NCBI GenBank assembly: GCA_964615845.1
Contig: CAZTRC010000005.1
Location: forward strand, 1-42,394
Direction of reading: 5' to 3'
Length of the DNA stretch: 42,394 bases
DNA from: CAYRQF01 sp964615845
GTDB lineage: Bacteria > Patescibacteriota > Minisyncoccia > Phycocordibacterales > CSBR16-119
A model generated the notes under the pieces. The model made no database searches. It was not told where the DNA came from and saw only the letters and a program-made list of their open reading frames with translations. Position 1 is the stretch's first letter. Every line of letters begins with the position of its first letter. Below are positions 32,589 to 40,133 of the stretch, one piece after another. A program made the translations under genes and the position numbers.

Positions 32589-33791
32589 ATGCTTTTCAAA
32601 TATAAAGCTTTAGACCAAGAGGGGAAAAAGAAAGAAGGGTCCATTGATGCCCTGAACAAAACTGTCGCCATCTCGGCGCTTCAGCGTCGCGGGTTTATCG
32701 TCGTGTCCTTGAAAGGTGATGATGATAAATCCCTTTTCCAAGGGACATTCCTCGATCGCGTGCCGCTCCGCGATGTCGTCATCATGTCACGCCAGCTCGC
32801 GACGCTCTTTTCTTCGCAAGTTTCGGCCTTGAAGGCTTTCACACTTCTGTCTGAAAACGCTGACAACAAAACTTTGGCCGGACAATTACGCCAAATTGGC
32901 GATGATCTCCAGGCGGGCTCGTCAATTTCCGAAGCACTTTCAAAATATCCAGACACCTTCTCCGAATTTTATGTCGCCATGGTCAAAGCCGGAGAAGAAT
33001 CCGGAAAATTGAACGAAACTTTCGAATACTTGGCTCAATACCTCGATCGTCAATACGCCCTGACCTCGAAGACTCGAAACGCTCTCATCTACCCAGCTTT
33101 TGTCATCATCGTCTTCTTCACCGTCATGATCCTCATGTTTACGATGGTCATCCCGAACTTGGCCTCGCTTCTCCTCGAGTCTGGCCAGGAGGTGCCATTT
33201 TTCACCAAGATCATCATCGGCATATCGAGCTTCCTGGTCAACTACGGCATCTTCATCGCCATCTTTGTCGTTGTCCTCATCATGTATCTATGGTGGTACA
33301 GGAGGAACGAAGCCGGCAAGGAATATCTCGACCACCTGAAACTCGCGACCCCTGCCGTCGGAACTCTCTACAAGAAAATGTATCTCTCGCGCATTGCCGA
33401 CAACTTGAACACCATGCTCTCATCCGGCATCTCGATCGTTCGTTCGATTGAGATTACGGCGGACGTCGTCGGTAACTTCGTTTACAAAAAGATTTTGAAA
33501 GACGCCGAAGAAGCGGTCAAATCTGGTTCGACGCTCTCAGACGCGATGGGCAAGCATCCCGAAGTCCCAGCCATCATGGTCCAGATGATCAAAGTCGGCG
33601 AAGAAACCGGATCGCTCGGATCGATTCTAAAAACCTTGTCCGACTTTTATCGAAGAGAAGTCGATGACGCGGTCGATACTTTGATCGGCCTCATCGAACC
33701 GGCCATGATTGTCCTTCTCGGAGTCGGTGTCGGCATCTTGCTCACTTCCGTATTGGTCCCGATTTACAATATCGCGAGTTCCATTTCGTAA
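32589..33791 (+). CDS. pilC: Type IV pilus inner-membrane platform protein PilC
   Basis: 400 aa of the GspF/PilC family. MLFKYKALDQEGKKKEGSI is the N-terminal YxAxxxxG start. It contains two T2SSF domains (MSRQLATLFSSQVSALKAFTLL... and LSRIADNLNTMLSSGISIVRSIEI...), each with GEESGKLNETFEYLAQYLDR-type ends, and three membrane helices. It organises pilus assembly with PilB and PilT. Confidence 0.95.
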   Translation: MLFKYKALDQEGKKKEGSIDALNKTVAISALQRRGFIVVSLKGDDDKSLFQGTFLDRVPLRDVVIMSRQLATLFSSQVSALKAFTLLSENADNKTLAGQLRQIGDDLQAGSSISEALSKYPDTFSEFYVAMVKAGEESGKLNETFEYLAQYLDRQYALTSKTRNALIYPAFVIIVFFTVMILMFTMVIPNLASLLLESGQEVPFFTKIIIGISSFLVNYGIFIAIFVVVLIMYLWWYRRNEAGKEYLDHLKLATPAVGTLYKKMYLSRIADNLNTMLSSGISIVRSIEITADVVGNFVYKKILKDAEEAVKSGSTLSDAMGKHPEVPAIMVQMIKVGEETGSLGSILKTLSDFYRREVDDAVDTLIGLIEPAMIVLLGVGVGILLTSVLVPIYNIASSIS

Positions 33792-33839
33792 TTCTTTTCC
33801 ACAGTTATGCACTCCGCACACCTTGCCGTGAGTCCCTTG

Positions 33840-33848
33840 TGATATAAT
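33840..33848 (+). promoter_or_regulatory. Extended -10 promoter of the major pilin
   Basis: TGATATAAT (hexamer 33843-33848) with no well-placed -35, and a ~33-nt leader. The separate pilin promoter is expected, given the high demand for major pilin. Confidence 0.6.
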
Positions 33849-33887
33849 GTGTCTATTCAAAAACTTTATAAATAACTAGCGATAATT

Positions 33888-34397
33888 ATGATTTTCAAAT
33901 CTAAAAAGGGTTTTACGTTGATCGAGCTTTTGGTGGTCGTGGCCATCATCGGTATCCTCTCCTCGATCGTGCTCGCGTCTCTAAACACTGCCCGTAAGAA
34001 AGGCGCCGATGCTTCAGCCAAGGGCTCCATGTCGTCGATGCGCGCTTCGGCCGAGCTTTACTATGACACCTGGAATGATTATGGAACTTCAGGCGCTGGT
34101 TACGGTGCGGTTGCTGATATTGCCGGTACTACGGGCACAGACATTGCTAACTCAAATAGTATGTGCGAATACGATTCAATTGTTGATCTGGCCAACGGGG
34201 TTAATAATCAAAACGGCAATGCTGTTAATTGTCAGATTGAAGATGCTCCAGCTTCGTATACACTTTGGACACTTCTAAATGATGGAAGAACGTATTGCGT
34301 CGATTCGACTGGTTTTGCTGGACATCTGGATAATACAGGAACTTTTACAACTCCAGCTGCTGCGGGTGGTGCCAACGGAGTTTCTTGTCTCCCATAG
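33888..34397 (+). CDS. pilA: Type IV major pilin
   Basis: 169 aa. Class III prepilin signal MIFKSKKG|FTLIELLVVVAIIG with Gly8/Phe9 cleavage and Glu5 of the mature protein, followed by a long hydrophobic helix. The C-terminal part has Cys residues (YDSMCEYD-like, VNCQIED, YCVDSTG, SCLP) that may form a D-region disulfide. It has its own promoter and a strong terminator. The lower G+C and Ala/Asn/Thr-rich globular region suggests a variable surface face. Confidence 0.93.
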   Translation: MIFKSKKGFTLIELLVVVAIIGILSSIVLASLNTARKKGADASAKGSMSSMRASAELYYDTWNDYGTSGAGYGAVADIAGTTGTDIANSNSMCEYDSIVDLANGVNNQNGNAVNCQIEDAPASYTLWTLLNDGRTYCVDSTGFAGHLDNTGTFTTPAAAGGANGVSCLP

Positions 34398-34413
34398 TTA
34401 GTCTTAACTAATC

Positions 34414-34456
34414 AAACTAAAAGAGTCCCTCGCTTGCGCCGGGACTCTTTTAGTTT
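34414..34456 (+). terminator. Terminator of the pilin gene
   Basis: Perfect 16-bp stem (34414-34429, 34441-34456; core AGAGTCCC/GGGACTCT) with an 11-nt loop. T4 lies inside the 3' arm. Confidence 0.9.
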
Positions 34457-34465
34457 GTAGTTTGC

Positions 34466-34555
34466 TATACGAGCGCTCGTTTTGCTCGCCTCGTATATTT
34501 CCGTCTCTCGAATACACTACAAGCGAGCTTGTAAGTATTCTCGTTAGGAAATATA
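34466..34555. repeat. Two overlapping hairpins between pilA and pilD
   Basis: Hairpin 1: TATACGAG/CTCGTATA (34466-34473, 34490-34497). Hairpin 2: a 62-nt imperfect palindrome with TATATTTCC/GGAAATATA (34494-34502, 34547-34555), GAATAC/GTATTC and a central TACAAG-CGAG-CTTGTA. They share TATA (34494-34497), so they cannot both form. Hairpin 2 overlaps the pilD -10. Confidence 0.75.
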
Positions 34556-34557
34556 AT
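34552..34557 (+). promoter_or_regulatory. -10 of pilD, leaderless-type
   Basis: TATAAT ends 6 nt before ATG 34564. Four of its six bases lie in the right arm of the palindrome. Confidence 0.55.
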
Positions 34558-34563
34558 ATCTGA

Positions 34564-35355
34564 ATGCTTTGGATTCTTTATTTATTTGTTTTTATTTTTG
34601 GCACCATCATCGGCAGCTTCTTGAATGTCGTCATCTGTAGGCATGGCACGGGCCGCTCTCTGGGCGGACGTTCGAAATGCGCCGTGACAGGCAAGACGCT
34701 CAAGTGGTTTGAGCTTATCCCAATATTTTCATTCCTCATCCAAGGCGGGCGCTCGAGATATTCGAAATCGAAAATTTCTCTTCAGTATCCACTAGTAGAA
34801 CTCGCGACCGGACTTACGTTCGCGGTTCTTTTCTGCAAGCTTTTGCCTCTTGCGTCCCACTGTGGCGTCTTCGTTGCGAGTCTTCTTTTTTATTTTGCTA
34901 TTTTTTCATTCCTCATCCTGATCTTTGTTTACGATTTGCGACACAAGATGATTCCGGATGCATTCCTCTATCCTTTGATGACGCTCGCTTTCGCCGGAGC
35001 ATTATTTCTCCCGGTCTACTCGAGCCCTACTCTAGTCTCGCTTTTGGCCGGGCCGATTTTGGCGTTGCCGCTCATTTTCATTTTCCTCATCACCAGAGGA
35101 AAGGGAATGGGCTTCGGAGATGTTTTACTCGTTATACCCTTTGGTTGGATGCTCGGCCTCTCTGGTGGACTCGCGGCACTCCTCTTGTCTTTTTGGATCG
35201 GAGCGATTGTCGGTGTCACGCTCATGATAACGGGCGAGAAGAAGATGAAAAGCGAAATCCCATTCGGACCATTCCTAATCCTCGGCTTTACGCTCGCATT
35301 TTTGTATAATATCGATATGGTTTCCATCGCCCTATTTTTCGGGAGCTTAATCTAA
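34564..35355 (+). CDS. pilD: Prepilin peptidase PilD (A24 family)
   Basis: 263 aa polytopic membrane aspartyl protease that cleaves and usually N-methylates prepilins. Asp124 (FVYDLRHKMIPD) and Asp186 (GMGFGDVLL) are the catalytic pair. The N-terminal methylase-like part begins GSFLNVVICR. The usual CxxC...CxxC zinc site is reduced to Cys39 (SKCAVTGKTLKWFELIP, then GGRSRYSKSKISLQYP without cysteines). Confidence 0.93.
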   Translation: MLWILYLFVFIFGTIIGSFLNVVICRHGTGRSLGGRSKCAVTGKTLKWFELIPIFSFLIQGGRSRYSKSKISLQYPLVELATGLTFAVLFCKLLPLASHCGVFVASLLFYFAIFSFLILIFVYDLRHKMIPDAFLYPLMTLAFAGALFLPVYSSPTLVSLLAGPILALPLIFIFLITRGKGMGFGDVLLVIPFGWMLGLSGGLAALLLSFWIGAIVGVTLMITGEKKMKSEIPFGPFLILGFTLAFLYNIDMVSIALFFGSLI

Positions 35356-36090
35356 ATGAAGCGAAATAATTTTAAAAAGACAAAGAAGGGAATGACATTC
35401 CTCGAGCTCATCGTGGTCCTCGGGATATTCGGCGCAATCTCGGCGACTGTGCTCTTCAACTACAGCGACTTTTCTTCCAACGTTCACCTGCAAAATTTGG
35501 CCCAAGACATCGCTCTCCAGCTCAAGAAGACGCAGACGGATGCGATTTCCGGCCGGATCCCGACGCTTTCGGACGCGCAAGAACCAAACATTCTCAGTTT
35601 GACGCCGCCTGAGTGGGTGCCGAGTTATGGGCTCGCTTTTACCACAATCCAAAGCAACAAATTGCCGACAACTCCTCCAAACAAAAATGGTCGGACATTC
35701 ATCTACTACTTCAACAGTTTTGATGACAGCGATGGCGGCAATCCTCCGGTCATTTTCCAAGATTTTTTTGATTTCGAAGTCGGGACCTATCAAGGCTGCG
35801 GCAATGGTCCACAATCGGAATGCTTGGAGGAAATAAATATCACTTCGGGTGATTTCATCGATGAGATTTGTTTTAACTTCAGCATAATTTCTCCGGACGG
35901 AGTTTGCGATGGTGTCTCGGCAGAGCATGCCTACATTTCTTTTACTCGTCCGCGCGGCAATGCCAACATCATGTCTGCGGACATGGCGCCCGACAACCAC
36001 AAGGATAATGTCTACTTGCGGCTGACCTCGAGCAAGGGCGGGCATAAATATATTACTATCTGGCAATCGGGGTATATAAGCATCAGATGA
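35356..36090 (+). CDS. Minor pilin / pseudopilin (GspH/FimT-like)
   Basis: 244 aa. Prepilin signal KKTKKG|MTFLELIVVLGIFGAI with cleavage after Gly12 and Glu at +5. Hydrophobic helix, then a globular domain with NLAQDIALQLKKTQTDAISGR, typical of GspH/FimT-like minor pilins. It starts at the base after the pilD stop and overlaps the next gene by 4 bp. Confidence 0.88.
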   Translation: MKRNNFKKTKKGMTFLELIVVLGIFGAISATVLFNYSDFSSNVHLQNLAQDIALQLKKTQTDAISGRIPTLSDAQEPNILSLTPPEWVPSYGLAFTTIQSNKLPTTPPNKNGRTFIYYFNSFDDSDGGNPPVIFQDFFDFEVGTYQGCGNGPQSECLEEINITSGDFIDEICFNFSIISPDGVCDGVSAEHAYISFTRPRGNANIMSADMAPDNHKDNVYLRLTSSKGGHKYITIWQSGYISIR

Positions 36091-36707
36091 GAAAGATTTT
36101 CAAAATTAACAAGAGAGGATTCACGTTGGTCGAAGTCATGATCGCCATCGGGCTTTTCAGCGTCATCATGACGATCGGCATCGGGGCAATCCTTGGCGTC
36201 AATTCGACTCACCGCAAGACTCAGAGTATGCGCACTGTCGTCGACAACCTCTCGTTCCTGATGGAAGACATGACTCGTTCGATGAGGCTCGGGGACTATT
36301 TCTTCTGCGGTAATTCCATCGGTCCGGTCGGATTCAACGAGGTCAATAACGGCGGCGTTCAAGACTGGGAGAATTGCAAGAGTATCGCTTTCGAGCCGTA
36401 CTGGAATTCTGATCCAGGCAATCCGGACAACCAAATCATGTACTTTATAGATGAAGACAATAACGGGCGCGGAGCTATTTTCAAGAAGGATTTCGATATG
36501 GATTGGAATGAGAATTTGATCGCCGTTACCCCGAGCGAAATCAATATTGATGTTGTCCGGTCGGGATTCAGTGTCGTCGGATCGGCTCTTGGCGATGGCA
36601 TCGTGCCTCGGATCAAGATAATATTGGTTGGGACGGTCACCGTGGCCGGAGTCGATACCGAGTTTAATCTTCAAACGACCGTTTCTCAGCGGTTCCTCAG
36701 AAACTAA
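36087..36707 (+). CDS. Minor pilin (PilW/PilJ-like)
   Basis: 206 aa. KINKRG|FTLVEVMIAIGLFSVIMTIG gives cleavage after Gly11 and Glu5. The globular part has TQSMRTVVDNLSFLMEDMTRSMRLGDYFFCG, matching GspJ/PilW-like minor pilins. It overlaps the previous stop (ATGA) and the next start (TAATG), so translation is coupled. Confidence 0.86.
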   Translation: MRKIFKINKRGFTLVEVMIAIGLFSVIMTIGIGAILGVNSTHRKTQSMRTVVDNLSFLMEDMTRSMRLGDYFFCGNSIGPVGFNEVNNGGVQDWENCKSIAFEPYWNSDPGNPDNQIMYFIDEDNNGRGAIFKKDFDMDWNENLIAVTPSEINIDVVRSGFSVVGSALGDGIVPRIKIILVGTVTVAGVDTEFNLQTTVSQRFLRN

Positions 36708-37282
36708 TGAAAACAAAAGCTTTTAAAATTAAAAAAGGGTTCACTCTGATTGAGACGCTTGTCGCCATCGCTATTTTTGCTTTCTCGATCACCGGTCTCA
36801 TCTCTATCACGGCGAGGGGTGTCTTCGATACCAACTTCGTCAAGAATAAATTCACGGCATCATATCTTGCTACCGAAGGCGCGGAATTGGTACGAAACAT
36901 TAGGGATACGGCGGCTCTCGGTGGACAGAACTGGGATGTTGTAGTAGCCGACCAGGACCTTTTAAATCGCTGTTACGGCGCAAACAATATTTGTTTTATC
37001 GACCCTGATCCGCAACCTGACTATAATTCTCCGACCATACCCGAAGAGTGCACCGGCGGTGTTTGCCCAGCCTTGAGTTACCGCAAATCCGAAGCATCGT
37101 TTAATTATGATTCGCCGGACAACGCGGACAATTTTCGCTCTATTTTTGTACGCACGATAAATATCCGACCAATCGGACCAAAGGAGGCAATGGTCGTGTC
37201 GCGCGTTGAGTGGAATCAGGGTTCGGAATTGCATCACGTAGAATTTTCGTTCAATCTTTTGGATTGGCCGGGGCCACCATAA
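36707..37282 (+). CDS. Minor pilin (PilV-like)
   Basis: 191 aa. KIKKG|FTLIETLVAIAIFAFSITGLISITARG, cleaved after Gly11 with Glu5, then YLATEGAELVRNIRD, a PilV/GspI-like phrase. Cysteines in the C-domain (RCYGANNICF, CTGGVCP) may pair. Confidence 0.86.
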   Translation: MKTKAFKIKKGFTLIETLVAIAIFAFSITGLISITARGVFDTNFVKNKFTASYLATEGAELVRNIRDTAALGGQNWDVVVADQDLLNRCYGANNICFIDPDPQPDYNSPTIPEECTGGVCPALSYRKSEASFNYDSPDNADNFRSIFVRTINIRPIGPKEAMVVSRVEWNQGSELHHVEFSFNLLDWPGPP

Positions 37283-37286
37283 AATT

Positions 37287-37754
37287 ATGAAAAATATATT
37301 TTCAAAATCACACAAAGGGTTCGTCGCGCTCTTCACCGTCCTCATCGCAGCTGTAGTTTTGTCGATGGCTGTCGGTATCGCGAGTATCGCTTTGAAACAA
37401 ATCGTCTTGACGGCTTCGGCAACGGACGCCAATAAATCTTTTTATGCCGCCGACACCGGCATCGAATGCGCCCTTTATCATGACATCAAAGGTCCGCCGG
37501 GAGGCACTTTTGAGGCGGGCAGCCTTTCGACATTCAATTGCTCGGGTTCTTCGATAGCTACGGCTGACATCGACGGCACAGGCAACTTTGAAGAATTCGC
37601 CGTTCCAGTCGGACCAAACAGTGAATATTGCGCCTATGTTTCTGTTGACAAAATAGGTGTCAGTGGGACTCGCGTCGTTTCCAAAGGTGTAAATGTCCCG
37701 TGCGGAGGAGAGAGTCCGCGATTGGTTGAGCGCGCCATTCAGGTTACCTATTAA
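37287..37754 (+). CDS. Minor pilin lacking Glu5 (PilX/GspK-like)
   Basis: 155 aa. SKSHKG|FVALFTVLIAAVVLSMAVG: prepilin-type signal but Phe at +5 instead of Glu, as in tip pilins of the GspK kind. ATDANKSFYAADTGIECALYHDI is a conserved PilX-like block. It probably sits at the pilus tip with the three preceding minor pilins. Confidence 0.84.
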   Translation: MKNIFSKSHKGFVALFTVLIAAVVLSMAVGIASIALKQIVLTASATDANKSFYAADTGIECALYHDIKGPPGGTFEAGSLSTFNCSGSSIATADIDGTGNFEEFAVPVGPNSEYCAYVSVDKIGVSGTRVVSKGVNVPCGGESPRLVERAIQVTY

Positions 37755-37786
37755 AAGGCCTTAAAATAAGCTAAAATAGCCTCAAT

Positions 37787-39808
37787 ATGGATCAAAATGA
37801 GGCCAAAAAGCGCCAAAAACAGCTCCAAAAAGAGATTGAAAAACATTCGCGACTTTATCATACTCTAGATGCTCCAGAGATTTCTGATACCGCTTATGAT
37901 GCTTTGGTGCGCGAGCTTTTAGATATTGAGTCCGAGTTTCCCGAGCTTTCGAATGGAAGTGTAAGTCAAAAAGTTGGGGGAAAAATTCTCGAGGGGTTTC
38001 AAAAAGTAAAACACACAGTAGCGCAGTGGTCGTACGATAACATTTTTGATTTCTCTGAACTTCGAGACTGGGAAGAAAAGGTAAAAAGATTTATCGAGAA
38101 ATCTGGCGGGCTCCGTGATGACAAGCTCGATTATATCGTCGAGCTAAAAATCGATGGTCTAAAAGTCGTGCTGACGTATGAGGGCGGTGAATTTGTTCTC
38201 GGGGCCACACGCGGTGATGGCGAAGTTGGTGAAGACATAACTGAGAATCTGAAAGTCGTCAAAAATATTCCTGCGAGTGTTTCTGATAAGCGAAACTTTG
38301 TCGCTGTCGGTGAGGCGTGGATAAAGAAGTCTGATTTGGAAAAGATTAATAAAGAGCGTGAGAAACAGGAGCTTCCGAAATATGCGAACCCGCGGAATCT
38401 CGCCGCCGGAACACTTCGCCAGCTCGATACAGGTGCAGTCGCGAAGAGGAATTTGCAAACTTATGTTTATGATATCGAATTCCCGAATCTCACAGCAGAT
38501 AGAAAAATAAAAACACATAAAGAAGAAATGGAATTCTTGAAGGAACAGGGATTCAATGTGAATGGAACATACAAACTTTGTAAATCGATTGAAGAAATAG
38601 AAAAGTTCTACCAGTCCTGGATAGGGAAACGCGATAAGGAGGAGTACGGCATTGATGGTGTAGTCATAAAGATAAACTCAAAACGTATTTGTGAGACGCT
38701 AGGTTACACCGCGAAGTCTCCACGTTTCGGTGTCGCGTACAAATTCCCAGCAGAAGAAGTGACGACTGTCGTCGAGGATATTGCAGTGCAGATTGGTCGC
38801 ACCGGAGCGATTACTCCAGTTGCACATCTTCGGCCAGTACTCGTCGCTGGTTCCACGGTCTCGCGCGCAACACTCCACAACCAGGACGAAATCGATAGGC
38901 TGGGTGTTCGTATTGGCGACACTGTTATTATCCGCAAGGCCGGAGATATCATTCCAGAAGTTTTGCAAGTTCTGACAGATCTACGGACTGGCAAAGAAAA
39001 GAAATTCAGCATTCCAGAATATGCGAAAAAGCATAACCTACAGATAGAGAAGGGAAAGTCTGGCAAAGATGAATCAGTCGCGTGGTACGTGAAAGACAAG
39101 AATCACGCGGCTATTAAGCTTGAGAACATGATTCACTTCGTTTCGAAAAAGGGAATGAATATTGTTGGGATGGGCGAAAAGATTGTGGAGTTTTTTATGG
39201 ATGAAGGCTTGGTGACGGAGCGGAAAGACATATTTGAGCTCGAAGCGGGAGACATGACTGGACTTGAGGGGTTCAAGGAAAAATCCATTCAGAATCTATT
39301 GGAGGCAATTGAAACAAGCAAGAATGTGGCACTTGGGAAATTTATTTACTCGCTCGGCATCAGACATGTTGGGGAAGAGACGGCAGAACTATTGGCTGAT
39401 GAATTCAAAACGATAACAAACCTCCGCAAGGCGACGTTTGAAAAACTTGAAGCTGTCGAAGGTGTCGGGGGAGTCGTGGCGCAGTCAATTATTGATTGGT
39501 TTTCCGACGCTGAGAATGCTCGGGAAGTTGATGGGCTTTTGGAATACATCCGGATTCAAAAAGTTTCTGGAACGATTAAAAATACTCTTTCTGGTAAAAC
39601 TTTTGTTTTGACAGGTACACTTTCTGGAATGTCTAGGGACGTTGCAAAAGCTCGGATTAAGTCTCTTGGCGGTAAAGTCACCTCGAGTGTTTCAAAAGAA
39701 ACTTCTTACGTCGTCGCTGGCGCCGATCCGGGTTCAAAGTATGATAATGCTATAAAATTTGGAGTGGAAATACTCGACGAAGTCGGGTTTCAAAAGCTTT
39801 TAAAATAA
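37787..39808 (+). CDS. ligA: NAD-dependent DNA ligase without zinc-finger cysteines
   Basis: 673 aa, normal length. Ia domain HSRLYHTLDAPEISDTAYDAL with the NAD-binding Tyr residues, nucleotidyl-transferase motif I ELKIDG with Lys121, EVGEDITEN, the OB fold with TAKSPRFGVAYKFPAEE and GRTGAITPVAHLRPV, HhH domain (GMGEKIVEFF...EGVGGVVAQSI) and BRCT domain from ~598 (LSGKTFVLTGTLSGMSRDVAKARI). Between OB and HhH (residues ~405-450) the Cys4 zinc finger is replaced by a Lys/Asp-rich stretch with no Cys. Confidence 0.96.
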   Translation: MDQNEAKKRQKQLQKEIEKHSRLYHTLDAPEISDTAYDALVRELLDIESEFPELSNGSVSQKVGGKILEGFQKVKHTVAQWSYDNIFDFSELRDWEEKVKRFIEKSGGLRDDKLDYIVELKIDGLKVVLTYEGGEFVLGATRGDGEVGEDITENLKVVKNIPASVSDKRNFVAVGEAWIKKSDLEKINKEREKQELPKYANPRNLAAGTLRQLDTGAVAKRNLQTYVYDIEFPNLTADRKIKTHKEEMEFLKEQGFNVNGTYKLCKSIEEIEKFYQSWIGKRDKEEYGIDGVVIKINSKRICETLGYTAKSPRFGVAYKFPAEEVTTVVEDIAVQIGRTGAITPVAHLRPVLVAGSTVSRATLHNQDEIDRLGVRIGDTVIIRKAGDIIPEVLQVLTDLRTGKEKKFSIPEYAKKHNLQIEKGKSGKDESVAWYVKDKNHAAIKLENMIHFVSKKGMNIVGMGEKIVEFFMDEGLVTERKDIFELEAGDMTGLEGFKEKSIQNLLEAIETSKNVALGKFIYSLGIRHVGEETAELLADEFKTITNLRKATFEKLEAVEGVGGVVAQSIIDWFSDAENAREVDGLLEYIRIQKVSGTIKNTLSGKTFVLTGTLSGMSRDVAKARIKSLGGKVTSSVSKETSYVVAGADPGSKYDNAIKFGVEILDEVGFQKLLK

Positions 39809-39820
39809 GGCTATTTTGTA

Positions 39821-39826
39821 TATACT
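39821..39826 (+). promoter_or_regulatory. -10 element upstream of gatC
   Basis: TATACT 10 nt before the ATG, in a 28-bp gap after ligA. A short-leader promoter is possible. Confidence 0.4.
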
Positions 39827-39836
39827 TCTAGTTATT

Positions 39837-40133
39837 ATGACGGAACAGGATATCGAAAAATTGGCTGAATTAAGCAAAATTAGGCTTCCGGAAGGCGAGG
39901 CTCTTAAATTTGCCAAGGATTTTGAGTCAATTTTGGGTTATGTAAAGCAGATTGAGTCTGTTGCTTTGCCTGCCGATGAGGCAGGAGTGGGCGAAACAAA
40001 AGAATCATTTTTCTTAAAAAATGTCCTCCGAGCTGATGCCAACCCCCATGAGACAGGCGCCTTGTCCGAAGCGCTTCTCGCTGCTGCGCCGGAAACACAT
40101 GATGGTTTCGTGAAAGTAAATAAAATACTGTAA
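39837..40133 (+). CDS. gatC: Asp-tRNA(Asn)/Glu-tRNA(Gln) amidotransferase subunit C
   Basis: 98 aa. MTEQDIEKLAELSKIRLPEGEALKFAKDFESILGYVKQIE is the GatC helical N-half, and the C-half has LRADANPHETGALSEALLAAAPETHDGFVKVNKIL (LRxD...A...P......fVP.il). It stabilises GatA against GatB. The stop overlaps the gatA start (TAATG). Confidence 0.95.
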   Translation: MTEQDIEKLAELSKIRLPEGEALKFAKDFESILGYVKQIESVALPADEAGVGETKESFFLKNVLRADANPHETGALSEALLAAAPETHDGFVKVNKIL

